The notes below the pieces were generated by a model. That model was not told the DNA's origin and ran no database searches. It worked only from the letters and a program-made list of their open reading frames with translations. From positions 1 to 23,163 of the forward strand of contig JAHDWA010000105.1 of NCBI GenBank assembly GCA_023382535.1: a DNA stretch of 23,163 bases, read 5' to 3'. The stretch comes from Anaerolineae bacterium (lineage in GTDB: Bacteria; Chloroflexota; Anaerolineae; 4572-78; J111). Below, one piece after another: positions 1 through 7,206 of the stretch. The translations under genes were made by a program, and so were the position numbers. Positions within the stretch are counted from its first letter, which is position 1. Every line of letters begins with the position of its first letter.

Positions 1-1636
1 CGGCCTGCTCGGCTTCGCCGGCCTTACCAATATTAGCCACCACTTCCACCCGGTGACCATCAAGGGTTAGGGCCGGTTCGTAGCGGCTGCGATATTCGGC
101 GTCGCGCATCTCCTGCAGGACCACCTGCACCTGTCTGGCTGACTCCACATCGGTCTGGCTTGGTTCCAGGTAAAGGTTGCCGCTGTTGCCGTCCAAAATC
201 CCCAACACTCCGTCTGCCTGGCCCAGGACTGCCGGGCCGGCACCGACAATGGCCGGAATATCCAGCGAGCGGGCGATAATGGCCGTGTGCGAGGTGGGGC
301 CGCCGCTGGCCGTGCAGAAGCCCAGAATAGTGGCCGGGTTCAGGCTGGCTGTGTCCGAGGGAGTCAAATCCTCGGCAATCAGAATGACCGGTTCTTTGGG
401 CACAAACGGCTTGTCTTCCACTATCCCGGCCAACAGTTTGAGCACCCGGTTGCCAACATCGCCCAGGTCAACCGCGCGACCGGCGATGACCGGGTCATTC
501 ACCTGAGCCATGGACTGGACCCGCGCCTGGATGGTCTGCTGCCAGGCCCACCCGGCGCTGTGCCCCTGTTTGATGAGACCGGTGGTGTCGTTAACCAAGT
601 CAGGATCGTTGAGGAACTCGGCGTGTGCCCGAAAGATGGCTGCATGACCGGCCCCGGAGCGCTCCTTGACTTCCTGGTAGAGCTGGTCCAGTTCAACCTG
701 GGCTGCGGCAATCGTTTTATGCAATTTCAGCTCTTCCGCCACTATATCCCGCGCCGTCGCTTCGACCACAATTTTGCGCTGCTGGAAAAGCCGGACGGGG
801 CCAATGGCCAGGCCGGGTGAGGCGGCGATGCCGGGAATGGTTTTGCCCACCAGGGTGGGCGTCCAGCCGTGGGCCAGAGTCACGGTCGGCTTTTCTTCTT
901 CTTCGCCCAGCCCAGCTTCAACCGCTTCCCGCAAGGCCCACAGGGCGGCCTCCGCATCCGGTCCCTGGGCCATAACCCGAATGGTGCTGCCACCCTCGAC
1001 CCCTAATTGGAGCAGCGAGACCAGGCTTTTGCCGTTGGCCACTTTGCCGTTGTGCCGCACATGAACGTCGGCCTGAAACTGCTTAGCCAGGTCCACAAAG
1101 GTCGTGGCCGGGCGGGCGTGCAGGCCGTGCGCGCCCTGGACCACAACCTCCACATAATTGGGAAAGTCGGGCAGCGTCTCGCCAGAGGCGGCGGGAACGG
1201 CGGCCTGACGCGAACCGCCAAGTTGGGCGACAATTTCATTGGTATCGTCGGTTTCGGATAATTGGTGAATGAGCGCCTCGTCGCCCAAGACACGGGTGAG
1301 ATTGGCCAGGACTTCGAGGTGTTCGTCGGAACGGGCAGCGATGCCCACAATCAGGTGGGCGGTTTCGCCGGGGTTCCACTCGACCCCTTGAGGAACTTGG
1401 AGCACAGCAATGCCGGTGCGCAGGATCAGCTCGCGGTCCTTTGGCAGCCCGTGGGGGATGGCTACCCCACTGCCCAGGTAGGTGTTGGCAACCTTTTCGC
1501 GGGCCAGCATGCTGTCAATGTAGCCTGCTTTAATGTACTCGCTCTTAACCAGCAGGCTGCCAACTTCACGGATCGCCTCCGCTTTAGTGGTTACATGGGC
1601 GTGAAGTTGAATGTTATTTTTTTCTAATTGCATCAT
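1..1636 (-). CDS. PTS multiphosphoryl transfer protein (EIIA-HPr-EI fusion), 3' end cut by window edge
   Basis: This gene encodes the phosphate relay of a sugar phosphotransferase system in one cytoplasmic polypeptide. Phosphate passes from PEP to EI, then HPr, then EIIA. About 545 codons are visible without a stop. Residues 1-140 are a PtsN/fructose-type EIIA with the active-site motif AIPHG (His62). Residues about 160-245 are HPr with GLHARPAT (His173) and a regulatory-type Ser204 in NGKSLVSLL. From about 265 (GIAASPGLAIGP) it is the EI N-terminal half with the phosphohistidine motif GGPTSHTAIIARS (His450). The PEP-binding C-terminal barrel must lie beyond position 1. The domain order matches the FruB-type proteins of Rhodobacter and Xanthomonas, so fructose is a reasonable but unproven substrate. 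Two tandem ATGs (1634-1636 and 1631-1633) follow an AAGGAG ribosome site. The gene is divergent from the lacI-type gene and shares its operators. Confidence 0.93.
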   Translation of the reverse strand, partial: MMQLEKNNIQLHAHVTTKAEAIREVGSLLVKSEYIKAGYIDSMLAREKVANTYLGSGVAIPHGLPKDRELILRTGIAVLQVPQGVEWNPGETAHLIVGIAARSDEHLEVLANLTRVLGDEALIHQLSETDDTNEIVAQLGGSRQAAVPAASGETLPDFPNYVEVVVQGAHGLHARPATTFVDLAKQFQADVHVRHNGKVANGKSLVSLLQLGVEGGSTIRVMAQGPDAEAALWALREAVEAGLGEEEEKPTVTLAHGWTPTLVGKTIPGIAASPGLAIGPVRLFQQRKIVVEATARDIVAEELKLHKTIAAAQVELDQLYQEVKERSGAGHAAIFRAHAEFLNDPDLVNDTTGLIKQGHSAGWAWQQTIQARVQSMAQVNDPVIAGRAVDLGDVGNRVLKLLAGIVEDKPFVPKEPVILIAEDLTPSDTASLNPATILGFCTASGGPTSHTAIIARSLDIPAIVGAGPAVLGQADGVLGILDGNSGNLYLEPSQTDVESARQVQVVLQEMRDAEYRSRYEPALTLDGHRVEVVANIGKAGEAEQA

Positions 1637-1722
1637 AGTCTACTCCTTTGTATCTTTGCTTCTTGGCAAACTACCAACAGGGCTTTAACAGAAACTCCTT
1701 TTGGTCTTCCATATAATAGTAT

Positions 1723-1738
1723 TTGTAATCGTTTACAA
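1723..1738. promoter_or_regulatory. LacI-family operator O2
   Basis: TTGTAATCGTTTACAA is the exact inverted copy of operator O1, with centres 21 bp apart (two helical turns). It lies over the predicted PTS transcription start. The spacing would place two repressor dimers on the same face of the helix. Confidence 0.83.
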
Positions 1739-1742
1739 AGTG

Positions 1743-1771
1743 ATTGTAAACGATTACAAAGATTTTGTCAA
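1743..1771 (-). promoter_or_regulatory. Promoter of the PTS gene
   Basis: Read on the minus strand, a consensus -35 TTGACA (1771-1766), a 17-nt spacer and a -10 TACAAT (1748-1743) form a strong sigma70-type promoter. The start site should be near 1736, giving a leader of about 100 nt before the AAGGAG-ATG. The spacer and -10 are covered by operator 1744-1759. The whole 29-nt cassette matches the repressor's own promoter at 26 of 29 positions. Confidence 0.85.
1744..1759. promoter_or_regulatory. LacI-family operator O1
   Basis: TTGTAAACGATTACAA is an imperfect palindrome with the central CG typical of LacI/GalR-family operators. It overlaps the spacer and -10 box of the PTS promoter, so a bound repressor would block RNA polymerase. 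Confidence 0.85.
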
Positions 1772-1944
1772 GAGGGCGGCGCAAAACTTTAAGGTTAACT
1801 CGTTTTTTGAGTCAGGTGGGTGGTCAAACCAGGAAGCAAGTTTTTTTGGATGAGAGATTTTTTATCAGTTTTTCACCGTTTCTCAACAAAGAAGAGGCAT
1901 AAAGTTGCCGGGAGTAGCTAAAATATGGAACAGATCAAATATCT

Positions 1945-1973
1945 TTGACAAAGTCATCGTAATCGTTTACAAT
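1945..1973 (+). promoter_or_regulatory. Promoter of the LacI-family repressor gene
   Basis: TTGACA (1945-1950), a 17-nt spacer and TACAAT (1968-1973) form a near-consensus promoter. The start site should be near 1980, about 48 nt before the ATG at 2028. Because the promoter lies downstream of 1905, it rules out the longer reading of the repressor that would begin there. Confidence 0.83.
1957..1972. promoter_or_regulatory. LacI-family operator O3 (autoregulatory)
   Basis: TCGTAATCGTTTACAA differs from operator O2 at one base and sits in the same place in the repressor promoter (spacer plus -10) as O1 does in the PTS promoter. This indicates negative autoregulation. Confidence 0.8.
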
Positions 1974-2027
1974 TATGTTGGTCCATATTTTTCAGTAGGA
2001 ATAATCAAGCCCGGAGTATATCAATCT

Positions 2028-3026
2028 ATGGTCAGTATCAAGGAAGTTGCCGATGCTGCCGGAGTCTCGACGGCAACGGTCTCGCGGGTGTTGGCGAACA
2101 AGCCCCATGTCCGGCCCGAAATTCGTGAGCGCGTTTTGGCCGCGGTGGAAACGCTGAGTTACCGCCCCAATCGGGTGGCGCGTAGTTTAAGGGCGCAAAA
2201 GTCACACACGATCGGTTTGATCGTGGCCGATATTCAAAATCGTTTTTTTACCGCGGTCAGCCGCGCCGTGGAGGATATGGCCTATGAGCATGGACTGAGC
2301 ATCTTTTTGTGCAATACCGATGAAAACCCGGCTAAAGAGGCCATGTACCTCGACCTCATGCGAGATGAAAACGTGGCCGGGGTGATTTTAGCGCCGACGG
2401 GTCAAACCGCTGACGCCTTTGCTACTCGGGTCAAACTCGATATCCCGATAGTGGTTATTGATCGGCGGGTACGGGGCGTTGAGGTGGATAGTGTCTTAAT
2501 TGATAATGTTGAGGCAGCCTACAAGATTGTTGAACATCTCCTTGACGATGGTCATCGGCGCATTGGGGCTATGTTTGGTATAGGCAGCACCACTGGACGG
2601 GAACGACGCGAGGGCTTTATGCAGGCGTTTAAGGACCGCGGCCTTAAACCGGCGCTTGAGTTGCTCAGCTACGTTGATGTCAGAGAGGAAGAGGGCTATA
2701 AAGCGACCCAACAGCTATTGGGTCTACCTGAACCGCCAGAAGCTATTTTGGCCAGCAATGGCTTGATGGCTGTAGGGGCCTTCCGGGCGATTCGGGAGAG
2801 TAAACTGTCAATTCCCGATCAGATTGCTTTTGCCAGTTTTGACCGGACCACTTGGAGTTCTCTCGTTGAGCCGGCCGTTACCCTGATTGAGCAGCCAACT
2901 TACGAGATTGGCCAAACGGCCACAGAACTCCTGCTCAAACGGCTTGAAGAGCCTACCCGTCCCACCCGCGAGGTTATTCTTAAGGGTAAGTTAGTTATCC
3001 GGCAGTCTTGTGCCAATCACAAATGA
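2028..3026 (+). CDS. LacI-family transcriptional repressor
   Basis: This 332-aa cytoplasmic regulator probably represses the divergent PTS gene and itself. Residues 3-22 (SIKEVADAAGVSTATVSRVL) form the helix-turn-helix. The hinge helix carries VARSLR at about 48-53. The rest is a periplasmic-binding-protein-like sensor domain (HTIGLIVADIQNRFF to LIEQPTYEIGQTA). The effector is unknown; by context it would be a sugar or sugar phosphate from the PTS. I chose the ATG at 2028, giving MVSIKEV as in typical family members, with GGAG at 2013-2016. An in-frame start at 1905 would add 41 unconserved residues and would place the gene's own promoter inside the coding region. The stop lies 24 bp from the convergent GyrA-like gene, with no clear terminator between them. 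Confidence 0.93.
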   Translation: MVSIKEVADAAGVSTATVSRVLANKPHVRPEIRERVLAAVETLSYRPNRVARSLRAQKSHTIGLIVADIQNRFFTAVSRAVEDMAYEHGLSIFLCNTDENPAKEAMYLDLMRDENVAGVILAPTGQTADAFATRVKLDIPIVVIDRRVRGVEVDSVLIDNVEAAYKIVEHLLDDGHRRIGAMFGIGSTTGRERREGFMQAFKDRGLKPALELLSYVDVREEEGYKATQQLLGLPEPPEAILASNGLMAVGAFRAIRESKLSIPDQIAFASFDRTTWSSLVEPAVTLIEQPTYEIGQTATELLLKRLEEPTRPTREVILKGKLVIRQSCANHK

Positions 3027-3050
3027 TGGATGTTATCCTACAAGGCAATC

Positions 3051-4088
3051 CTACATCTGGCCCACTGTCAGCGCCACAGTTTCATCGGCGCGGAGGGCCA
3101 TGCAGTTGACCCCCTGGACGACCCCTTCTTTGGCCGGAACCTCGCCTACCTGAAAGCGAATAATTTTTCCCAGGCGTGAGATAATAAACAGATCATCCCT
3201 ATTGGTGGCGGTGACTGCGCCAACCAGTTTGTCGGTTTTCAGAGCGACTTTGCCGCCTGCGCCGGGCGCTTTGTTGGCGGCAAAACCGGTCATCAGGCGC
3301 AGCGCGCCTTTGCCGTCGTCGCCGAGCAAAAAGACACTGCTGTCATCCTGCACCGGGGCAACGGCAACCACGGTATCGTCTCGGTCCAGGCGGATGCCCA
3401 GGCAGCCGCTGTGCGGCACACGTTGCTCGGCAAAACGGATAGCTTTGCCTTGGGCCGTGGCAATAAACAGGTCAGCCTCGCCGGGAGTCCAGCAGGCAGC
3501 CGCCGGCGCGCCCAGTTCTTGCACCTCGAATAGAAGGGTGCCAGGGCGAAGGTTGTCGCTCAGGTAATGGTGGCGCAGGCGGCGAACGTGACCGCGCTCG
3601 GTGACAAGGGCGACATAGCCGCTCGGCTGGCCGGGCAAAACGATGGCCAGGCGCTCGTCGGGGCGAAAGGGCAGCCGCTCTGTCAGCAATTGACCCCGGC
3701 CGCGCACCGGGGACTCGGGCAGGCTGTTGACCGGGACGCGGAAGGCGCGGGCGTGATTGGTGATAAGCAGCAGGCTCTGGCTTTCGTCGGCGATGGTCAA
3801 AAAGGCCGGCGCGTCGCTTTCCGGTGTCTCCAGGTCAAATATCCCCATCCCACCCCGGCGCTGGCGATAGTAAAGATGGCGCGGCGTGCGCTTGGCCTGA
3901 CCGCCGGCGCTGACGGTAATAAGGTTGAGAGTGGTCGGCGGCTCGCTGGGTTCGAGAAGTACTGCCGCTACAGCCCGTTCACTCGCAGTCTCCTCTTCTC
4001 GCAAACGTTCCAGTTCAGCTTCCAAAGCTTCGATATAAGCGCGCACCTGCGGGTCAACCTGACTCAGGTCGGGGCGTTCAAGGTTCAT
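3051..4088 (-). CDS. Stand-alone DNA gyrase A C-terminal beta-propeller protein
   Basis: This 345-aa protein resembles only the C-terminal DNA-wrapping domain of GyrA/ParC. It has no breakage-reunion domain and no catalytic tyrosine region. Residues about 10-45 are charged and helical (EALEAELERLREEE), a likely short coiled coil. From about 52 onward there are repeated blades of the form 'ITVSAGGQAKRTP', 'LLLITNHARAFRVPV', 'VALVTERGHVRRL', 'LFIATAQGKAIRF', 'VFLLGDDGKGALRL' and 'LFIISRLGKIIRF', about six in all. QRRGGMG at 76-82 resembles the GyrA box (QRRGGRG) used for DNA wrapping. I prefer the ATG at 4088, preceded by GAGG at 9 nt, over a TTG at 4109. It has its own promoter. A role in DNA bending or supercoiling homeostasis is inference. 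It is not a degraded gyrA, because the frame is intact. Confidence 0.88.
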   Translation of the reverse strand: MNLERPDLSQVDPQVRAYIEALEAELERLREEETASERAVAAVLLEPSEPPTTLNLITVSAGGQAKRTPRHLYYRQRRGGMGIFDLETPESDAPAFLTIADESQSLLLITNHARAFRVPVNSLPESPVRGRGQLLTERLPFRPDERLAIVLPGQPSGYVALVTERGHVRRLRHHYLSDNLRPGTLLFEVQELGAPAAACWTPGEADLFIATAQGKAIRFAEQRVPHSGCLGIRLDRDDTVVAVAPVQDDSSVFLLGDDGKGALRLMTGFAANKAPGAGGKVALKTDKLVGAVTATNRDDLFIISRLGKIIRFQVGEVPAKEGVVQGVNCMALRADETVALTVGQM

Positions 4089-4129
4089 TAGATTTTTCCT
4101 CAATTTCAAAAACTAAATTTAGCGCATTG

Positions 4130-4158
4130 AGTATAACAATAGCGCTCCATTGCGTCAA
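4130..4158 (-). promoter_or_regulatory. Promoter of the GyrA-propeller gene
   Basis: On the minus strand, TTGACG (4158-4153), a 17-nt spacer and TATACT (4135-4130) give a good sigma70-type promoter. The predicted start near 4123 leaves a leader of about 35 nt before the ATG at 4088. The gene can therefore be expressed independently of the DUF402 gene upstream. Confidence 0.7.
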
Positions 4159-4202
4159 AGAAACACTCGTCAGCAGGCTTTTTTGATTGACAAAACATTT
4201 TT

Positions 4203-4829
4203 CTAAAGCTTATCCCAATCCTCTGGCAATCTTGGGATAGACCATTCTGGTGGAGGAATCCAATTCGGCCAATCCTCACTAAATGGTGCAACCTTTGTAC
4301 GGATATGGCCAATTACTCTTTCCCCCTCGGCTCTAATCTCACGGGCTTCTTCAACTGAAAAAATACCTTCCTCTTGATGGCGTTGAAAACTTGCTTCATC
4401 TTTCCAAACCCATTCAGACAAATCCGCTTTCACCATTATATCTAAATCTTGGTCCATAAAATCGAATCCGATCCTTGTTCGGCGTAATGGTTCTTGAAGA
4501 TTAATATACCAGCCAACAAAAATCCTTTTTTCTGCCCACATCACATGGACTGCATGAGCTTCACCCGGATTGATAAGGAATAAGGTATCTCCCAAAGACC
4601 AAACTGTATCAGCTAACCTCCAGTTTTCTGTAAGCTTACAGTGAAGCAGGTCTGTACTATCGTCTGGGGGAGTGCAAATTTTCCACTGAGTTCCCGAACA
4701 TAAGTATAGGGCAGTTAAATTGGGTGTATCTTGAATCACAGTGACAGGTCTGGCTGTCCACACCTTGCCCCGCCAGATTTCACGATAAACAATTTCACTA
4801 CCTTTCGGCCAATATCGAGCTTGACTCAT
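4203..4829 (-). CDS. DUF402 family protein (FomD/Ntdp-like)
   Basis: This 208-aa soluble protein carries the DUF402 signature. The pattern WYINLQEP (107-114), GFDFMDQDLDI (121-131, with acidic residues suited to metal binding), ADLSEWVWKDE (135-145) and a following acidic helix is typical of the family. Characterised members include FomD, which hydrolyses CMP-linked phosphonates, and staphylococcal Ntdp, a nucleoside di/triphosphatase. A metal-dependent nucleotide phosphatase or phosphodiesterase activity is therefore likely, but the substrate is unknown. It lies 64 bp downstream of the 770-aa membrane protein gene in the same direction. A weak 5-bp hairpin (AGTGG/CCACT) with a short T-run lies in that gap on the minus strand. 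The ATG at 4829 has only a weak GGGA ribosome site. Confidence 0.85.
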   Translation of the reverse strand: MSQARYWPKGSEIVYREIWRGKVWTARPVTVIQDTPNLTALYLCSGTQWKICTPPDDSTDLLHCKLTENWRLADTVWSLGDTLFLINPGEAHAVHVMWAEKRIFVGWYINLQEPLRRTRIGFDFMDQDLDIMVKADLSEWVWKDEASFQRHQEEGIFSVEEAREIRAEGERVIGHIRTKVAPFSEDWPNWIPPPEWSIPRLPEDWDKL

Positions 4830-4893
4830 ACTTTTTTCCCAGGTTTGTTATTTTGCGAAAAGTGGTTTTACAATCGGTCCACTAACGTTGATT

Positions 4894-7206
4894 TCAATGG
4901 AGCGGAATGATCAGCATATCATCGGCCAGGCGGTTGCCGCGGGTGTCAAAGGCGGGCAAGCGCTGGCCGGTCGCGGGGTCATACAGGCCAACGGCCAAAT
5001 GGTCCGCCTGGACCAAATTGCCCTCAGGAAAGTAACGAATATCCTGGATGATTTCGCCAGGCTGCCAGGTGGTGGTGGGATAATGGCCGCTTACGGGAGG
5101 ACCGTCAGCTTGGCTGCGGACAAACCCATCGGCCGCGCGGAAGTGGATGAAGACGGTGTAGTCGGCGGGGAAGGGGGAGGTGGGACGCCAGTAGAGGGTG
5201 AGGCGGGGAGTAGAAGATGGAAGATAGAGGATAGAAGATAGTGGTTGGTTGAAAGTGGAAAGTTGAAGGTCAGGGGAAGACATTTCGTAGGCTAAAAGTT
5301 GGATGGTTTGATCCTGTCCGAAGGTGGCGATGGGGGTGGTGAAGCGAGCTGCATCGGCTGGAAGAACCTGATAGAGATAATCACCTTCGAACTGAGCTAT
5401 AGGGAGTAGCGCCGGATCGCGTTCAGCTTGCCAGCGGTCGGTGGTTTCCCAGCGGTCGCGGTCAAACGGGGTTTCGCCGGGGTGGACGAGGAGGAAGAGG
5501 GGAGGGGAGGGCTGGAGGGTTGGAGAGATGGAGGAAGAGGTTAGGTCTTGGAGGGCGGTGACTGCGGTGGGGCCGGGAAAGTCAGTGAGCGCCTCGGCTA
5601 ATTGGGGTTGGCGGGAGGGGGTGTAGCCGGAGTAGCCGTTGACGAGCTTCCACCAGCCCAGGGTGCTGGCGTAGAGTCGTTTGACTTCGGGATATTCGGG
5701 GGCAGGGGCGCTGTGCAGCGGGAGTTCGATCAGGGCGACAGGGCCGGGCTGCTCGGCCAGCCAGTGATAAGCCGGGTTCAAGGTGTTTCGGTTTTCGACA
5801 GGGGCGAGGGGGAGAGGGATCGAGAGGGTTTCGAGGAGGAGGGCGAAGGTGAGGATGAAGAGGATAGATTTAAAGTAAAGCGTGGTGCGTGGTGCGTGGT
5901 GCGTGATAACAGTATAGCCGAAGGCAGCCAGACCGGCCAGGGCGAATAGGGCCGGGATAACCCAGCGAGGCGGGACACGGATGACGGTGCTGGCGGGAAA
6001 GAGGTGGGCCAGGGCAGCGTAGGGAGTGGCAAAGGTGAGGGCCAGGGCGATGAGGAGGACGGCGAGGAAGGCGTAGAGCGTAGAGCGTAGAGCGTGAGGT
6101 GTGGGGCGTGAGGTGTGAGGTATAAATCGTAAATCGTAAATCGTAAATCGTAGGAGGGTGATGAGGGCCAACAACGGAGCTACGATGCCAATAAAGAGGG
6201 TATTTTCCTCAGTGAAGCCGGGACGGGTGCGGAAGAACCCGGTCAGGGGGCCGAAGAGGCGATTGAAAGGGGCCGCGGCGATAAAGTCGGTGGGGGCGGC
6301 GGCGAGAGAAAGCGCCTGTGACAACGGGCGAGCGGTACGCAGGTCGTCCAGCAGAGAGAGGTAGGGCCAGGCGAAGGGGAGAATGATGAAAAGTGAAATT
6401 AGAAATAAGAGGCCAAAGTGAAACAAATTGGTCCGGGTTAGCCGGCGAGTGAAGAGGGCGGTTAGCAGAAAAATGCCGAGAATAAGGAAAGTGTACAGGG
6501 TCAGATACCAGGAGGCCAGCAGTTGCAGGAGCAGAAAAATGACTGAAGCAAGGAGTAGGGACGCGAAGCGAGGAGTAGGGAGTAGGGATTGGGGAGGTTT
6601 TTTCTGATCGAATAATTTGTCAATGAGTAACAGGACGAAAGGCAGCCACTGGAAGGTGAGCAATTGCAGGTGGGCGATGGTGGCAAAGCGGTAAGGGGCG
6701 AAAGCAAAAATCAGGCCGGCGATAAAAGCGGCGCTGCGCTGGCGGGTCAAGTGTAACGCTAGCAGGTACATGCCAAAAGCGGCCAGGGGAAAAGTCAGCA
6801 GCAGGCTGAGATTATAGGCGGCAACTGGCTCGGCGGAAATCAACTGCAAGGGCAGTGCCAGCAGGGCCGTGCTAAAGAGGTGTTCCGAGTAGGCCAGCGT
6901 GTCAGGCAGGGGGTAAAAGATATTGGCGTTGAATAAATTGAGGGGGTCGGTGAGCAGGGCATGGCTGTCCCAGGCCAGAATCCAGGTGTTGAGCAAAGGA
7001 TCACCGATGTCGTTGGGTACGGCAGTGGTCAGGTTGAAAAACAAGGGATGGGTCAAGACAAGGGTGATGAGCGTATAGGCCATGAGGATGGTCAGGTTGA
7101 TCCATTGTTGACTACCGACTATTGCCTGTTGACTGCCTGTGCCCGCCAGGGTATTGATTATTGAAAGCGGGTTGTCCTTTAGCCCTGATGATTGCTGCCG
7201 ACTCAT
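4894..7206 (-). CDS. GT-C-like multi-pass membrane protein with C-terminal extracytoplasmic beta module (770 aa)
   Basis: This is a probable membrane glycosyltransferase of the GT-C fold, which would transfer sugar from a polyprenyl-phosphate donor outside the membrane. The first membrane segment (about 38-55) is followed by an acidic outer loop, PNDIGDPLLNTWILAWD (64-80), where GT-C enzymes place catalytic or metal-binding aspartates. About ten more hydrophobic segments run to residue 460. The C-terminal region (about 650-770) is soluble and contains YTVFIHFRAADG, YPTTTWQPGEIIQD and LAVGLYDPATGQRLPAFD, a module shared with the two upstream genes. The start ATG overlaps the upstream stop in an ATGA arrangement, so translation is probably coupled. 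Six heptanucleotide repeat patches are translated within it. The donor and acceptor are unknown, and a non-catalytic membrane role cannot be excluded. Confidence 0.8.
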   Translation of the reverse strand: MSRQQSSGLKDNPLSIINTLAGTGSQQAIVGSQQWINLTILMAYTLITLVLTHPLFFNLTTAVPNDIGDPLLNTWILAWDSHALLTDPLNLFNANIFYPLPDTLAYSEHLFSTALLALPLQLISAEPVAAYNLSLLLTFPLAAFGMYLLALHLTRQRSAAFIAGLIFAFAPYRFATIAHLQLLTFQWLPFVLLLIDKLFDQKKPPQSLLPTPRFASLLLASVIFLLLQLLASWYLTLYTFLILGIFLLTALFTRRLTRTNLFHFGLLFLISLFIILPFAWPYLSLLDDLRTARPLSQALSLAAAPTDFIAAAPFNRLFGPLTGFFRTRPGFTEENTLFIGIVAPLLALITLLRFTIYDLRFIPHTSRPTPHALRSTLYAFLAVLLIALALTFATPYAALAHLFPASTVIRVPPRWVIPALFALAGLAAFGYTVITHHAPRTTLYFKSILFILTFALLLETLSIPLPLAPVENRNTLNPAYHWLAEQPGPVALIELPLHSAPAPEYPEVKRLYASTLGWWKLVNGYSGYTPSRQPQLAEALTDFPGPTAVTALQDLTSSSISPTLQPSPPLFLLVHPGETPFDRDRWETTDRWQAERDPALLPIAQFEGDYLYQVLPADAARFTTPIATFGQDQTIQLLAYEMSSPDLQLSTFNQPLSSILYLPSSTPRLTLYWRPTSPFPADYTVFIHFRAADGFVRSQADGPPVSGHYPTTTWQPGEIIQDIRYFPEGNLVQADHLAVGLYDPATGQRLPAFDTRGNRLADDMLIIPLH
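5211..5241. repeat. Heptanucleotide repeat patch (GAAGATA type)
   Basis: About four units close to GAAGATA/GAGGATA lie inside the 770-aa gene just before its C-terminal module. On the coding strand they are translated as LSSILYLPSST. Looser 7-8-bp purine repeats continue to about 5270. Confidence 0.7.
5487..5545. repeat. Purine-rich short repeat patch
   Basis: Degenerate 7-8-bp units of GGAGGGTT and GGAGAGAT type lie within the 770-aa gene. They are read on the coding strand as TSSSISPTLQPSPPLFLL. This patch is less regular than the others. Confidence 0.5.
5879..5909. repeat. Heptanucleotide repeat patch (GCGTGGT type)
   Basis: Three exact GCGTGGT units plus a GCGTGAT variant lie inside the 770-aa gene. 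They are translated on the minus strand as ITHHAPRTT. Confidence 0.78.
6071..6154. repeat. Composite heptanucleotide array (GTAGAGC, GTGAGGT, CGTAAAT units)
   Basis: Roughly twelve consecutive 7-bp units occur in three blocks: three GTAGAGC, about four GTGAGGT/GTGGGGC, then four CGTAAAT. The 84-nt patch is translated in the 770-aa protein as FTIYDLRFIPHTSRPTPHAL followed by RSTLY. Confidence 0.85.
6550..6595. repeat. Heptanucleotide repeat patch (GAGTAGG type)
   Basis: Units of GAGTAGG, with an interrupted copy GACGCGAAGC, lie in the 770-aa gene. They are read on the coding strand as PPQSLLPTPRFASLLLAS. Confidence 0.7.
7105..7156. repeat. Repeat patch (TTGACTA type) with shared 19-nt end
   Basis: Units close to TTGACTA/TTGACTG are followed by TGTGCCCGCCAGGGTATTG (7138-7156). 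The same 19 nt recur exactly at 11371-11389 in the 977-aa gene, again preceded by TTGTTGAC and TTGCC units. Here the patch encodes the N-terminal stretch NTLAGTGSQQAIVGSQQ. Confidence 0.75.

Larger units (their letters stand above)
1637..2027. promoter_or_regulatory. Divergent PTS/lacI control region
   Basis: This 391-bp gap between two divergent genes has no credible coding sequence. It holds two sigma70-type promoters pointing outward and three LacI-type operators, each listed separately. The stretch between about 1775 and 1940 is T-rich and shows no further signal that I can support. An open frame continuous with the repressor begins at 1905, but it crosses the promoter and operator and is not believed to be translated. 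Confidence 0.8.

Noticed and set aside
3051..4088. GyrA-like gene as a truncated pseudogene
   Set aside because: It has an intact frame, a consensus-like promoter, a ribosome site and a complete set of blades.
4106..4312. Small minus-strand open frame of 68 codons
   Set aside because: It overlaps the end of the DUF402 gene in another frame, covers the GyrA-propeller promoter and has no recognisable product.
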